DNA from: an uncultured Saprospiraceae bacterium
GTDB lineage: Bacteria > Bacteroidota > Bacteroidia > Chitinophagales > Saprospiraceae
NCBI GenBank assembly: GCA_905480605.1
Contig: CAJQRD010000078.1
Span: 44,970 to 108,969 of the forward strand
Direction of reading: 5' to 3'
DNA length: 64,000 nucleotides
Part shown: piece after piece, positions 8,682-16,732 of the stretch
Numbering within the stretch: position 1 is the first letter of the stretch
Layout of the letters: every line of letters starts with the position of its first letter
Program-made: the position numbers and the translations under genes
Notes under the pieces: generated by a model
Database searches by the model: none
Seen by the model: only the letters and a program-made list of their open reading frames with translations
Told to the model about the DNA's origin: nothing

Positions 8682-9827
8682 TTAAGAAGTTGGCACTAAT
8701 TTATAAATTCCCTTTCCTTCGACGGCCACATAAATAAAACCATCTGGGCCTTGACGAACATTCCTAATCCTTCCAATATCAGTCATTAATTTTTCTCGTT
8801 TAGTTACAATCTTATCTGTTACTTCTAATCTTTCTAAATATTGAAAAACAAGAGAACCTGCCAATAGATTTCCACTCCACTCAGGATATCTCTCTGAAGT
8901 TACAAAGCACATACCACTAGGTGCAATTGAAGGTACCCAGGTATGAAAAGACTCTTCAATTCCGGGAAGTGTTTTATCATCCGTAAATGATGTCCCTACA
9001 TAGTTGATTCCATAAGATGTTTTGGGCCAGCCAAAGTTTACACCTGGTTTGATGATGTTGATTTCATCACCTCCACGAGGACCATGTTCATGTACCCAGA
9101 TTTGTCCAGTCTTTGGATGTTTAACCATGCCTTGAGGATTCCTATGTCCAAAACTATAAATTGCTTTTTTTGCATTGGGCTGATCGTAAAATGGATTGTC
9201 TTTGGGAATAGATCCATCACTGTTAATTCTATATATTTTTCCACCGTCTCGAGTGATATCTTGTGGGTTTTCATCTCGATTACCACGATCTCCAATAGAA
9301 AAGTATAAATAACCATCATTGTCAAACTCAATGCGTGAACCGAAATGATAAGGCTTTTTCGTATTGGGACTTCCTTTGTACAGCTGTTGAGAGTCCACTA
9401 TTTTTCCGTCTTTGAGCTTACACCGCATTATCGCTGTCATGCCTCCCTTTTCTTCACCTTTATCAGAAGAATATGACATATAAATCCATCCATTTTCAGA
9501 ATATTTAGGATCTAGTTCAATATCTAACAAGCCACCTTGTCCTCTCAGGTAAACTTCGGGACCACCAGTAACTACGTTTTTAACACCATTTGCAAAGTGA
9601 ATAATTCGGCCATCTTTTTCTGTAATAAGCATTGTACCATCTGGCATAAAAACCATACCCCAAGGAATATCCAAGCCTGGTACAACCAGTTCTGACGAAT
9701 ATTTAAGAGTATTTGATGATTCTTCTGTGATTTCTGGTTTCGTAAGTTTTTCTGTTTGAGCACATGACACAAGCGCTAAACAAAGCAAGAATGAAAAATT
9801 GATAATATTTAATCGAAACGTATGCAT
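8682..9827 (-). CDS. PQQ-dependent sugar dehydrogenase, lipoprotein
   Basis: A soluble-type glucose/aldose dehydrogenase (GSDH family beta propeller) of 381 residues. Motifs include LDIPWGMVFMPDGTMLITEK, GGLLDIELDPKY, the calcium/PQQ region FGHRNPQGMV and EHGPRGGDEINIIKPG, and a C-terminal VEGKGIYKLVP. The ATG at 9827 is preferred over one 15 codons upstream because it gives a clean lipoprotein signal ending LVSC, with Cys22 lipidated. It oxidises aldoses to lactones in the periplasm. The downstream cytochrome is its probable electron acceptor. The exact sugar is not predictable. Confidence 0.9.
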   Translation of the reverse strand: MHTFRLNIINFSFLLCLALVSCAQTEKLTKPEITEESSNTLKYSSELVVPGLDIPWGMVFMPDGTMLITEKDGRIIHFANGVKNVVTGGPEVYLRGQGGLLDIELDPKYSENGWIYMSYSSDKGEEKGGMTAIMRCKLKDGKIVDSQQLYKGSPNTKKPYHFGSRIEFDNDGYLYFSIGDRGNRDENPQDITRDGGKIYRINSDGSIPKDNPFYDQPNAKKAIYSFGHRNPQGMVKHPKTGQIWVHEHGPRGGDEINIIKPGVNFGWPKTSYGINYVGTSFTDDKTLPGIEESFHTWVPSIAPSGMCFVTSERYPEWSGNLLAGSLVFQYLERLEVTDKIVTKREKLMTDIGRIRNVRQGPDGFIYVAVEGKGIYKLVPTS

Positions 9828-10322
9828 AACATTAAATTTATAAAGTATTGAATTGCAATTTAATACAAACACCTTGTTATAACCTTTTATCAGGTAAAAT
9901 TGTGTAATTATTAACTTTTAAAATGACAATATAACTAAAGATAAAATATAATTATCATGGTTTAGATTACAAAATAGATTAGAAAATCTGCTGTCTTATA
10001 AAGATCTTATTCAGAAGTCATCCAATAAGCTCGTTCTTTTTATAAAAAATCCCATAAAATCAAATTTTTATAGATTAAAAAAGACATGGCATGTCCTTTT
10101 CTTAAAAACATTAGACAGAATGAGATTTTCTTACTAATTATTAGAAAAATTCTAATTTTTTATGCTTTTATTAATTTATTAATGAATAATAAACAGTGTG
10201 AAAAAATAAAAGCTAGAATGTGATTAAACTCCCATAAAGACAAACAATAAGCCAATATTACCCACATGGGTGAAAGATCTACTATCAAGATGATTGAAAT
10301 TTACTGTGTAAAAAATTGACAT
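9828..10322. other. AT-rich intergenic region, no gene seen
   Basis: These 495 bp separate two divergent genes. No convincing ORF or RNA gene is visible. It contains two weak hairpins: GACATG/CATGTC between A and T runs around 10077-10103, and ATTAGAA/TTCTAAT followed by six T at 10140-10161. Neither has an obvious transcript to terminate. The neighbouring plus-strand gene is dead, so this may be decaying sequence. Confidence 0.5.
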
Positions 10323-10823
10323 ATGAGGCTTCTTCTAACGGGTATAACTTTCATCTTATTGATCAATGTTTCAACAGCAGAAACGCTAGAAGAAAAGTAT
10401 GCAAATCTCCTATCAGAAGAGGTTTCACTTGATCAAAAAAAAGAAAGCATTTTTAATTTCCTAAAAAAAATATCATAAAACGAACCTGATTCAACAATAT
10501 CAATTTGCGAAAGGATTGAAGTGAATGAGAAGCTTCATCTGAATGATAATGATTTTTCACAAATACAATATTATAGCGGAAGGGTACAAAGAGCCAAAGG
10601 GAATTATCAAAATGCACTTAAAAAATTCAGAGAAAGTTTAATGTTTGCTAATAAAAGCGGAGACATTATCAACATTGCCAAAGCTTGCTATCAAATTGGA
10701 ATACTTAATTTGTTCGTAGGCAATATGGGTGTTAGTATCGAACTCTTATTAAAAGCAAAAAACAAATTGGTTGTACACCTAAATATCGCAATTCCAAATG
10801 CATCAGTAAGTCCTGATGCTTAG
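10323..10823 (+). pseudogene. Truncated TPR protein with an in-frame stop
   Basis: One reading frame starts at ATG 10323 with a signal peptide (MRLLLTGITFILLINVSTA), hits TAA at 10476-10478 after 51 codons, and then continues in the same frame to a stop at 10821-10823. The second part carries TPR-like helices: YYSGRVQRAKGNYQNALKKF, ESLMFANKSGDIINIAKACY, QIGILNLFVGNM. Secreted TPR N-termini of this kind usually sit in front of membrane-anchored LuxR-type, kinase or cyclase output domains in Bacteroidota; no such domain follows here. It therefore looks like a 5' remnant with a nonsense mutation. A GTG restart at 10521 could make a 100-residue product, but I doubt it. Confidence 0.65.
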
Positions 10824-11073
10824 TCAGCAGAATTTGAATTTAATTGATTATATTTAACTAAGTAGATTTCATAAAACAAGATTCCATAAACCACATAACT
10901 GAGTTGAATTTTTAAGCTTAGTTTTTCCATTTTTAAAGCCAATTTGATGATTTTGAATTACAATCATATGCTTTGTTTTTAATGACTAGATAGGATAAAT
11001 CTCAAGAACGAAAATATAAATTATTCAATTTGGGATTTATAACACAATCAGGAGAGTGCTTATTGCTTGATTA

Positions 11074-11667
11074 TTAAATATTCAAAAAATGGCCCAAAGA
11101 GTCTTGCTTTGTTTTTAAATACTTTCTATTGTTGTCATTGGCTGTAATTTCTAATGAAATTCTTTCAACAACTTCAATATTTGTGCCTTCAAAAGCATTT
11201 ACTTTGTCAGGATTATTAGTCAGCAGTTTAATACTCTTTACTTCTAAATCGTCTAGTATTTCAATGGCATTTTCATAGTTTCTAGAATCGATATCTAAGC
11301 CTAAAGCCAGATTGGCTTCTACAGTATCAAGCCCTTCATCTTGTTTATTATATGCTTTCAGTTTATTGATTAAACCAATACCCCTTCCCTCCTGACGTAA
11401 ATAAATAACAATACCCTTAGATTTTGCAATTTCTTTCATCGCTGCATCCAGTTGGTCACCGCAATCACATCTTTGGGAATGGAAAAGATCACCTGTTAAA
11501 CATTCTGAGTGAATTCTTACAACTACAGGTTGGCTCACATCAATATCAGGATGAACCATGGCAACGTGCGGTACATATTCCGATTGTTCGGAAGTGTAAG
11601 CGATCATTCGAAATGACCCCCAATCCGTTGGGATAATTGCTTCTGCCTCTTTTTTACTAATTCCCAT
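11074..11667 (-). CDS. ribA: GTP cyclohydrolase II
   Basis: First committed step of riboflavin synthesis: GTP to 2,5-diamino-6-ribosylamino-pyrimidinone phosphate, formate and pyrophosphate. The 197-residue protein matches the length of stand-alone RibA. The zinc ligands Cys56, Cys67 and Cys69 lie in SECLTGDLFHSQRCDCGD, and the catalytic stretch LRQEGRGIGL follows. It is not fused to the RibB domain that many Bacteroidota carry, and no other rib gene is adjacent. Confidence 0.95.
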   Translation of the reverse strand: MGISKKEAEAIIPTDWGSFRMIAYTSEQSEYVPHVAMVHPDIDVSQPVVVRIHSECLTGDLFHSQRCDCGDQLDAAMKEIAKSKGIVIYLRQEGRGIGLINKLKAYNKQDEGLDTVEANLALGLDIDSRNYENAIEILDDLEVKSIKLLTNNPDKVNAFEGTNIEVVERISLEITANDNNRKYLKTKQDSLGHFLNI

Positions 11668-11730
11668 TTTTATAATTCTGAATATATAACCATTCTGTTA
11701 TGATATAGTTTATTGTTATTAATACCTCCA

Positions 11731-13164
11731 TTATGATATGGATTTACCAAAGATCTTTTTATAATCAGTAATAACATTCCAATTGAATGCAATAATCGTA
11801 AAAGTTATTAAGAAAAACTGAGTTACTCCAAATGATGAAAGTGACCATTCATTGCTTTCAAATGTATATTTTAATAAAAATAAAAAAGAAAAAACAATGA
11901 AGGGGATTCCTATAATTTCCCCAAAATTATAATTAACCTTTAATACTTTCTGAGCAGCAAAGAAAAATAAAATTGCCATCAATACATTGGCAATCAAGGT
12001 GGCTTGCAAAACTCCCCAGATTTGAAACTTAGGTATCAAAATATTAAATGAAATCATCAATGCTATAAATACTATGAATGATAATCCCGTAACCCAAGTT
12101 GATTTTTTTGTAAATACCAATTGCTGATAAAACAATCTTGACCAAACAAAAACAAACATTACAAAGCAAGCAAAGGCTATATATTGATCAATTTTATAGT
12201 ATGAATTTTTACTTGTGAAGTAAGAGAAATTTGTCCCAATCAATATCAAACATGGAACAATAAATAAAGGAATATTAATGATCAATCTTGTTAGCAATGA
12301 TATTTGCTTATTGTCATTTTTATCAGCCCTTTTGAATGCTTCAAATAAAAAGGGCCTTATGGCATTGATAATGGCTTCTACACCAAAGATGACCAATCCT
12401 GCTAAAGTGATCAATAAATTATAAATTCCAACAGTATCTAGGTCTGTTTCTCTTGACAAGAATGTTTTACCACTTCTTGTTAAAAACCAATATATGACCA
12501 AGTAAGGTATTAAGGGTATACTAAATTTTAAAGAAGACTTTATCATGGACCAATCCAAACTAAAGGTTATAATTTTTCTTTCAAAAAATAAGACGACTGC
12601 TGTCACCATTATATTTCCAATTACCACTCCTTCCAATGCTCCTTGTAATCCTCGATCAAAAACCACTATAAGAAGTACTTGCAAAATAACTACTGAAATA
12701 ATCTGCGTTAGCAATACAACAGAATAGCGAATTATATTTTTTTTATTTTTTAAATAAACTATATAGTTCAAATTCAACTCTGTAAATAACGTGAACAGAA
12801 CAACTGTAATACCATAAGGGTAAAACAACATCTCTTCAGTAGGATCTGCTAATCTAAAAAGTGATGGCCCAATAAAGAGCGAGATCAAAACCATAAAAAC
12901 TCCAAAGACCAAACTAAATGTATAAACACTTGATAGGTATTTTTGCACTTTGACTTCATCATCTACATAATCATAGTAATTGGTCAACATAGCCGTATTT
13001 ATTTTAAGGCTCATAAATATCGTTGACAACATAGCAAAGTCCATCATCAAACCATACATACCATATTCAGCCTCTGTAAGTTCAGCCAAGTAAATTGGAA
13101 TTAAGAAAATGAAAATAGCAGGACGTAAAAACCCCAATACGGAATAAAAAGCCATACCAACCAC
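11731..13164 (-). CDS. Polysaccharide (oligosaccharide) flippase, Wzx/MATE-like
   Basis: About 477 residues with 12-14 hydrophobic helices and no soluble domain, typical of the PST/Wzx branch that flips lipid-linked glycans. The start is uncertain. In-frame starts are GTG at 13164 and ATG at 13155, but the frame stays protein-like further upstream (LLNKISQLSQTQP) with no ATG, GTG or TTG before a TGA; an ATT at 13215-13213 is the only near-start. That point abuts an octamer repeat tract, which may have replaced the original 5' end. No glycosyltransferases are adjacent, so the glycan is unknown. Confidence 0.85.
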   Translation of the reverse strand: MVGMAFYSVLGFLRPAIFIFLIPIYLAELTEAEYGMYGLMMDFAMLSTIFMSLKINTAMLTNYYDYVDDEVKVQKYLSSVYTFSLVFGVFMVLISLFIGPSLFRLADPTEEMLFYPYGITVVLFTLFTELNLNYIVYLKNKKNIIRYSVVLLTQIISVVILQVLLIVVFDRGLQGALEGVVIGNIMVTAVVLFFERKIITFSLDWSMIKSSLKFSIPLIPYLVIYWFLTRSGKTFLSRETDLDTVGIYNLLITLAGLVIFGVEAIINAIRPFLFEAFKRADKNDNKQISLLTRLIINIPLFIVPCLILIGTNFSYFTSKNSYYKIDQYIAFACFVMFVFVWSRLFYQQLVFTKKSTWVTGLSFIVFIALMISFNILIPKFQIWGVLQATLIANVLMAILFFFAAQKVLKVNYNFGEIIGIPFIVFSFLFLLKYTFESNEWSLSSFGVTQFFLITFTIIAFNWNVITDYKKIFGKSIS

Positions 13165-13210
13165 TGGTTGTGTTTGACTTAATTGACTGATCTTGTTTAG
13201 TAGGTTTTTA

Positions 13211-13258
13211 ATGTTTCAATGTTTCAATGATCTAATGACTCAATGACCTAATGACCCA
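13211..13258. repeat. Six tandem degenerate octamers beginning ATG
   Basis: Six 8-bp units in perfect phase: ATGTTTCA twice, then ATGATCTA, ATGACTCA, ATGACCTA and ATGACCCA. The tract lies between the stop of the diheme cytochrome gene (13302) and the 5' end of the flippase gene on the minus strand. It touches the earliest in-frame codons of the flippase gene. Confidence 0.85.
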
Positions 13259-13301
13259 ATATTCTCAAAAAAGATCTTCGACCAATTCCTATGCAGGAAA
13301 A

Positions 13302-14345
13302 TTATTCACTTGCTCTAAACTCAATGTAACTGTGTAGATCTGCCAATTGCTGATCGCTCATTTTCTCTTTCGGATATTGCGGCATGTACGATTTTTTACC
13401 AGATTTAGAATACACCCCATATCTTATCACTTGATATATAGAATGTTTATCGTACGTGTTTGCCTTTTTATTTAAATGCTTGAAAGTAATCTTATCATCA
13501 TCTAAGGCGAAAAAAGAGTACCTTCTATTCTTATGGCAATGCAAACATGAATTTTCGTATATAAGCTTACCGTTATCTATATCCCCAGTCAAATTAACAA
13601 CAGCATCTTTAGATTCTTGAGCCGTACCAAAGTGAGCAGATGACGATTTTTGATACCTAGACTGAATAAGACTAATTGCAGAATCTTTTTGCATTTTACT
13701 TTTAACTGCTTTATTGATAAAAGTCAGTTCCCCTTCATTCAAATCTAAATCAGCCATTTTAAGATCAATCGTCCAAAGGTAGGCCAGAATAGATTCCAGT
13801 TCCCATTTTTTTAATTTTCTGCCTTGGGCGCATTCAACTGCACACAATTGGATTGCCCCTCTGATATCATTTCTAGCCGGTAAAACCAGGTCACCATATT
13901 TTTTATAGTAATCGTCATTGTAAAATTTCTCTCTGTTTACAGAACCATATAATGCTGTAGCTTGCAAAAAGGGTAATCCATTTTGACTTGTAAACTCCAA
14001 TCTTGCTTGAGGGTCATTAAATCTTAAATCGGGATCTTCCTTTTGCATATTATGACACGAAGTACATACAAAGTGTTTACTCTGAATGTTTGTAGATCCT
14101 CCACCTGGTCTGGTGCTAAACCCCTCTTCAACTATTGACTTACCTCTTTTGGCTGAAACACCAAAAATACTTGTGTTGGGGAAATTATCCTTTACCTCAT
14201 ATCCTAATGTCTCCAGTAGTTTGTAAACTCTTGTATTTGGATCAATCTTAGTTTTATCTGGCAATATTAAAGAAGCTGTAATTATAAATATAGCTGCTAG
14301 AGCAAAGACCATATATTTTCGAAAAAGTAAGTTTATGTTCATCAT
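13302..14345 (-). CDS. Diheme c-type cytochrome
   Basis: A 347-residue exported protein with an N-terminal hydrophobic segment (residues 11-29) that is a signal or anchor. The two heme motifs are CTSCH at 94-98 and CLHCH at 267-271, one in each half. Between them is a family-like block with LYGSVNREKFYNDDY and IQLCAVECAQGR. The C-terminal domain ends with MSDQQLADLHSYIEF, a normal cytochrome c helix. It is the third gene of a same-strand cluster after a CX4CH lipoprotein and a DUF5777 barrel. It probably carries electrons in the periplasm. I cannot name a specific enzyme; a peroxidase or thiosulfate dehydrogenase is not supported. Confidence 0.85.
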   Translation of the reverse strand: MMNINLLFRKYMVFALAAIFIITASLILPDKTKIDPNTRVYKLLETLGYEVKDNFPNTSIFGVSAKRGKSIVEEGFSTRPGGGSTNIQSKHFVCTSCHNMQKEDPDLRFNDPQARLEFTSQNGLPFLQATALYGSVNREKFYNDDYYKKYGDLVLPARNDIRGAIQLCAVECAQGRKLKKWELESILAYLWTIDLKMADLDLNEGELTFINKAVKSKMQKDSAISLIQSRYQKSSSAHFGTAQESKDAVVNLTGDIDNGKLIYENSCLHCHKNRRYSFFALDDDKITFKHLNKKANTYDKHSIYQVIRYGVYSKSGKKSYMPQYPKEKMSDQQLADLHSYIEFRASE

Positions 14346-14419
14346 TTAAGCATTCCTAAATTTTAAATGCGATTAATTTCCTATTGGTTTACAAACGCCA
14401 AGATTTAACGTTAATTTAA

Positions 14420-15271
14420 TTACATTTTGAAGCCTCTTGAAATTGTAAATCCAATTCTGTACTCTCCATCTCCCCAATTAGATCTGGTATATGGCAAATA
14501 ATCAGTTTCCATCAAACCAGAAGCATTTGTCAAGTTAATTTGGAAAACGTGTCCTCCTCCAGTTTCCCATTCAAAACCAACACCAATTGGGTTGTAATAA
14601 CCTTCTTGAGGATTCCTTATTTCTGAAATAGGAAAATTAGCATCAACTATTAAAGCAAAAACTTTAGAAAATTGATACTTAAAAACAGCAGAAAGACTTG
14701 GTAAGTCATTGACATCGTTAGAAAACACATTGTTTCTATAAGTCCAAGCCGCTCCAACTTGTGCGGCAATATTCTCACTCAATTTGCTTCCAATAAGCAC
14801 TTGTAAATTATAGCTTAACCTGTGCACACCCTTTTGGATAAGATTGCTAAACTGCATTGTTGAATAAGATCCTGTTCCTACAAAAGTAACGCTGAATGGG
14901 TTTCTTCCCTCATAATCTTGTCTCATTACGCGATATTTAAATAAAGCATTTAAATTTTGCCTCAAGGGACCTGATCCTTTAGTTCTGCTGATACCAACCA
15001 TAAAATTGTCAGACATACCATATTCAAAACCGATCAAAACATCTGCAGCACTTTCAAGACCATAGAATGTTGGCCACCCACCGGCAGAACCAGCAGCATC
15101 TCCAAATCTATGGGCGATTCTAAAGTCAAGTATTCCTTTTCGTAAAGTTTCAACCGAGTGCGTATTTATAACTCTCGTATCCTTAAACGTCTGGTGAATT
15201 TTATCCTGCCCAGTCAAACAATGTGCACTTATCAAAAAAGCACATAGATATATTAATTTCTTCATTCTCAT
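14420..15271 (-). CDS. DUF5777-family outer-membrane beta-barrel protein
   Basis: A 283-residue protein with a signal peptide ending in CLTGQ and then alternating hydrophobic beta strands to the end. The stretch SVETLRKGILDFRIAHRFGD is characteristic of DUF5777 proteins. The ATG at 15271 starts one base after the upstream stop; MKKLIYLC at 15265 is equally possible, and a start at 15292 would overlap the upstream gene. No function is established for the family, but it commonly occurs beside cytochromes. Here it sits between a heme-like lipoprotein and a diheme cytochrome, so a porin-like scaffold role is conceivable. Confidence 0.8.
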   Translation of the reverse strand: MRMKKLIYLCAFLISAHCLTGQDKIHQTFKDTRVINTHSVETLRKGILDFRIAHRFGDAAGSAGGWPTFYGLESAADVLIGFEYGMSDNFMVGISRTKGSGPLRQNLNALFKYRVMRQDYEGRNPFSVTFVGTGSYSTMQFSNLIQKGVHRLSYNLQVLIGSKLSENIAAQVGAAWTYRNNVFSNDVNDLPSLSAVFKYQFSKVFALIVDANFPISEIRNPQEGYYNPIGVGFEWETGGGHVFQINLTNASGLMETDYLPYTRSNWGDGEYRIGFTISRGFKM

Positions 15272-15272
15272 T

Positions 15273-15926
15273 TTAATTTTCTGGATAGCCATTTTCTATC
15301 CAACACAACATTAGTTGAAATTCCTCTTCTGTCAACATTGCTGGTCCTCCAAAATCAGGAGCACGTAATGGTGGCATTCCACTTACTTCATCTTCCCTTA
15401 TCGTAACAACACGATTAAAAAAACTACCTGAGCTAATTACACTTTCCAATCCTTGATACAAACCATAATCACCAATTCCTCCCCCATCATGACAACCACT
15501 ATAAGCACAAGAGTTATCAATAATTGCTTGTATGGACGATTCATAAGTCGCAGCAATTGGGTTAACATCTTCTGGGAAGCCTGCATTTAGCCATGCTCCT
15601 ATTATTTTGAGTTCATCCTCGGTTAATTCGGTTGGCCCTGGTGCATCAAGTGGAGGCATATTTTTAGCTACTATTACTCTGTTTTCAAAAGTACCAAGGG
15701 TCAGTACATCAATCATCCCATCAAATGAGGTATAATTTCCTGGTGCAGCACCTGATCCATCATGACAACCAGAATAGGCACAAGATTGATCAATAATCAT
15801 TTTAACATCTGTAGAATAGCTATAACTGGTACCACATGAATTATCAACAGGCTCTACAGAATCCTTAGAACAGGCAAAAATGCTTATAAAAATAAAAAAA
15901 AACAGCACTTTGGAAATCTTTTGCAT
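15273..15926 (-). CDS. Lipoprotein with two CX4CH cytochrome-like domains
   Basis: A 217-residue lipoprotein: the signal peptide ends IFAC with Cys19 as the lipid attachment site. The rest is two homologous domains of about 85 residues. Each has a CAYSGCHDG motif (C49/C54/H55 and C140/C145/H146), a MPPL stretch and a closing helix such as LTEDELKIIGAWLNAGFPED. The CX4CH spacing differs from canonical CXXCH but is frequent in Bacteroidota cytochrome-like domains; whether heme is attached is not proven. It is the first gene of the cluster with the DUF5777 barrel and the diheme cytochrome. The domains arose by internal duplication. Confidence 0.8.
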   Translation of the reverse strand: MQKISKVLFFFIFISIFACSKDSVEPVDNSCGTSYSYSTDVKMIIDQSCAYSGCHDGSGAAPGNYTSFDGMIDVLTLGTFENRVIVAKNMPPLDAPGPTELTEDELKIIGAWLNAGFPEDVNPIAATYESSIQAIIDNSCAYSGCHDGGGIGDYGLYQGLESVISSGSFFNRVVTIREDEVSGMPPLRAPDFGGPAMLTEEEFQLMLCWIENGYPEN

Positions 15927-16075
15927 ACAGTCTGAGTTAATTAAGTGACTTTAGAAGATTTTGTCTTCCTTTTTTAATTTAAATGTAATATTTCTAATTT
16001 ATTAACAAAGAAAGGTCCAAATGTGTTAAAAATATGTATAAAAGACATCAATTAACAGATTACCTTAAATTTGCA

Positions 16076-16083
16076 TCAAATTT
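16076..16083 (+). promoter_or_regulatory. Probable -7 box of the bacilliredoxin gene
   Basis: TAAATTTG matches the Bacteroidota -7 consensus TAnnTTTG and lies 51 bp upstream of the start codon. No clear TTG -33 element is visible at the usual distance, so the call is tentative. Confidence 0.35.
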
Positions 16084-16134
16084 CAAATATTTTACAATTT
16101 TAATCAAATAACGTATAATATAAAAACATAATAT

Positions 16135-16551
16135 ATGTATCCTATAGAATTAGTAACCCCAATGGCCAAAGATTTAACAGATTTTGGGTTTGATGGCATA
16201 AAAACACCAGAAGAAGTTGATACTATTTTAACTCAAAAAGAAGGGACTGTCCTTGTTGTTGTAAACTCAGTTTGCGGATGTGCCGCAGGAAATGCAAGAC
16301 CAGCTGCGAAATTTGCTTTACACAATGCTGCAAAACCAGACAGAGCTATCACTGTTTTTGCTGGAGTAGATGCTGCGGCAACAAACAAAGCAAGAGGTTA
16401 TATGTTACCATATCCTCCTTCATCACCTTCAATTGCTTTGTTTAAAGATGGTAATTTGGTTCATATGATCGAAAGACACATGATTGAAGGGCGTTCAGCG
16501 CAACAAATCGCAGATGATTTGATCGGTGCATTGAATACGCACTGCGCATAA
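16135..16551 (+). CDS. BrxA/BrxB-family bacilliredoxin
   Basis: A 138-residue thioredoxin-fold protein. The CGC active site (Cys47-Gly48-Cys49, in VVNSVCGCAAGNARP) and the conserved Pro-rich loop YPPSSPSIALF identify the YphP/YqiW bacilliredoxin family. In Firmicutes these remove bacillithiol from proteins after oxidative stress; in Bacteroidota the same role is assumed but bacillithiol genes are not visible here. It is a cytoplasmic single-gene unit with its own terminator. Confidence 0.93.
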   Translation: MYPIELVTPMAKDLTDFGFDGIKTPEEVDTILTQKEGTVLVVVNSVCGCAAGNARPAAKFALHNAAKPDRAITVFAGVDAAATNKARGYMLPYPPSSPSIALFKDGNLVHMIERHMIEGRSAQQIADDLIGALNTHCA

Positions 16552-16577
16552 TAAGCTTAGTTAAAAGTAAAAAATGA

Positions 16578-16612
16578 CCCCTTAGAGCATAATTTGTTTT
16601 AGGGGATTTTTT
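16578..16612 (+). terminator. Rho-independent terminator of the bacilliredoxin gene
   Basis: CCCCT and AGGGG arms enclose an AT-rich loop and are followed by a run of T. The hairpin begins 26 bp after the stop codon. Confidence 0.7.
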
Positions 16613-16673
16613 GTTTCCATGGGGTTAATCTGAAGTCACGAGGTAAAAAGCACGCACGAAAGGTTAGACTCAC

Positions 16674-16703
16674 AAAAAAGGACGATACATTTCTGCACCG
16701 CCC
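16674..16703 (-). terminator. Rho-independent terminator of the giant repeat gene
   Basis: Read on the minus strand, GGGCGGTGC and GTATCGTCC pair over 9 bp with several G-U wobbles around a 6-nt loop, then six T follow. It starts about 30 bp after the stop of the giant gene. Confidence 0.65.
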
Positions 16704-16732
16704 TTCAGTCTCAACGTTCTTAGTTATATCTT

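Noticed and set aside
10077..10161. Two hairpins that look like terminators
   Set aside because: Both lie between genes transcribed away from each other, stems are short and AT-rich, and there is no transcript for them to end.
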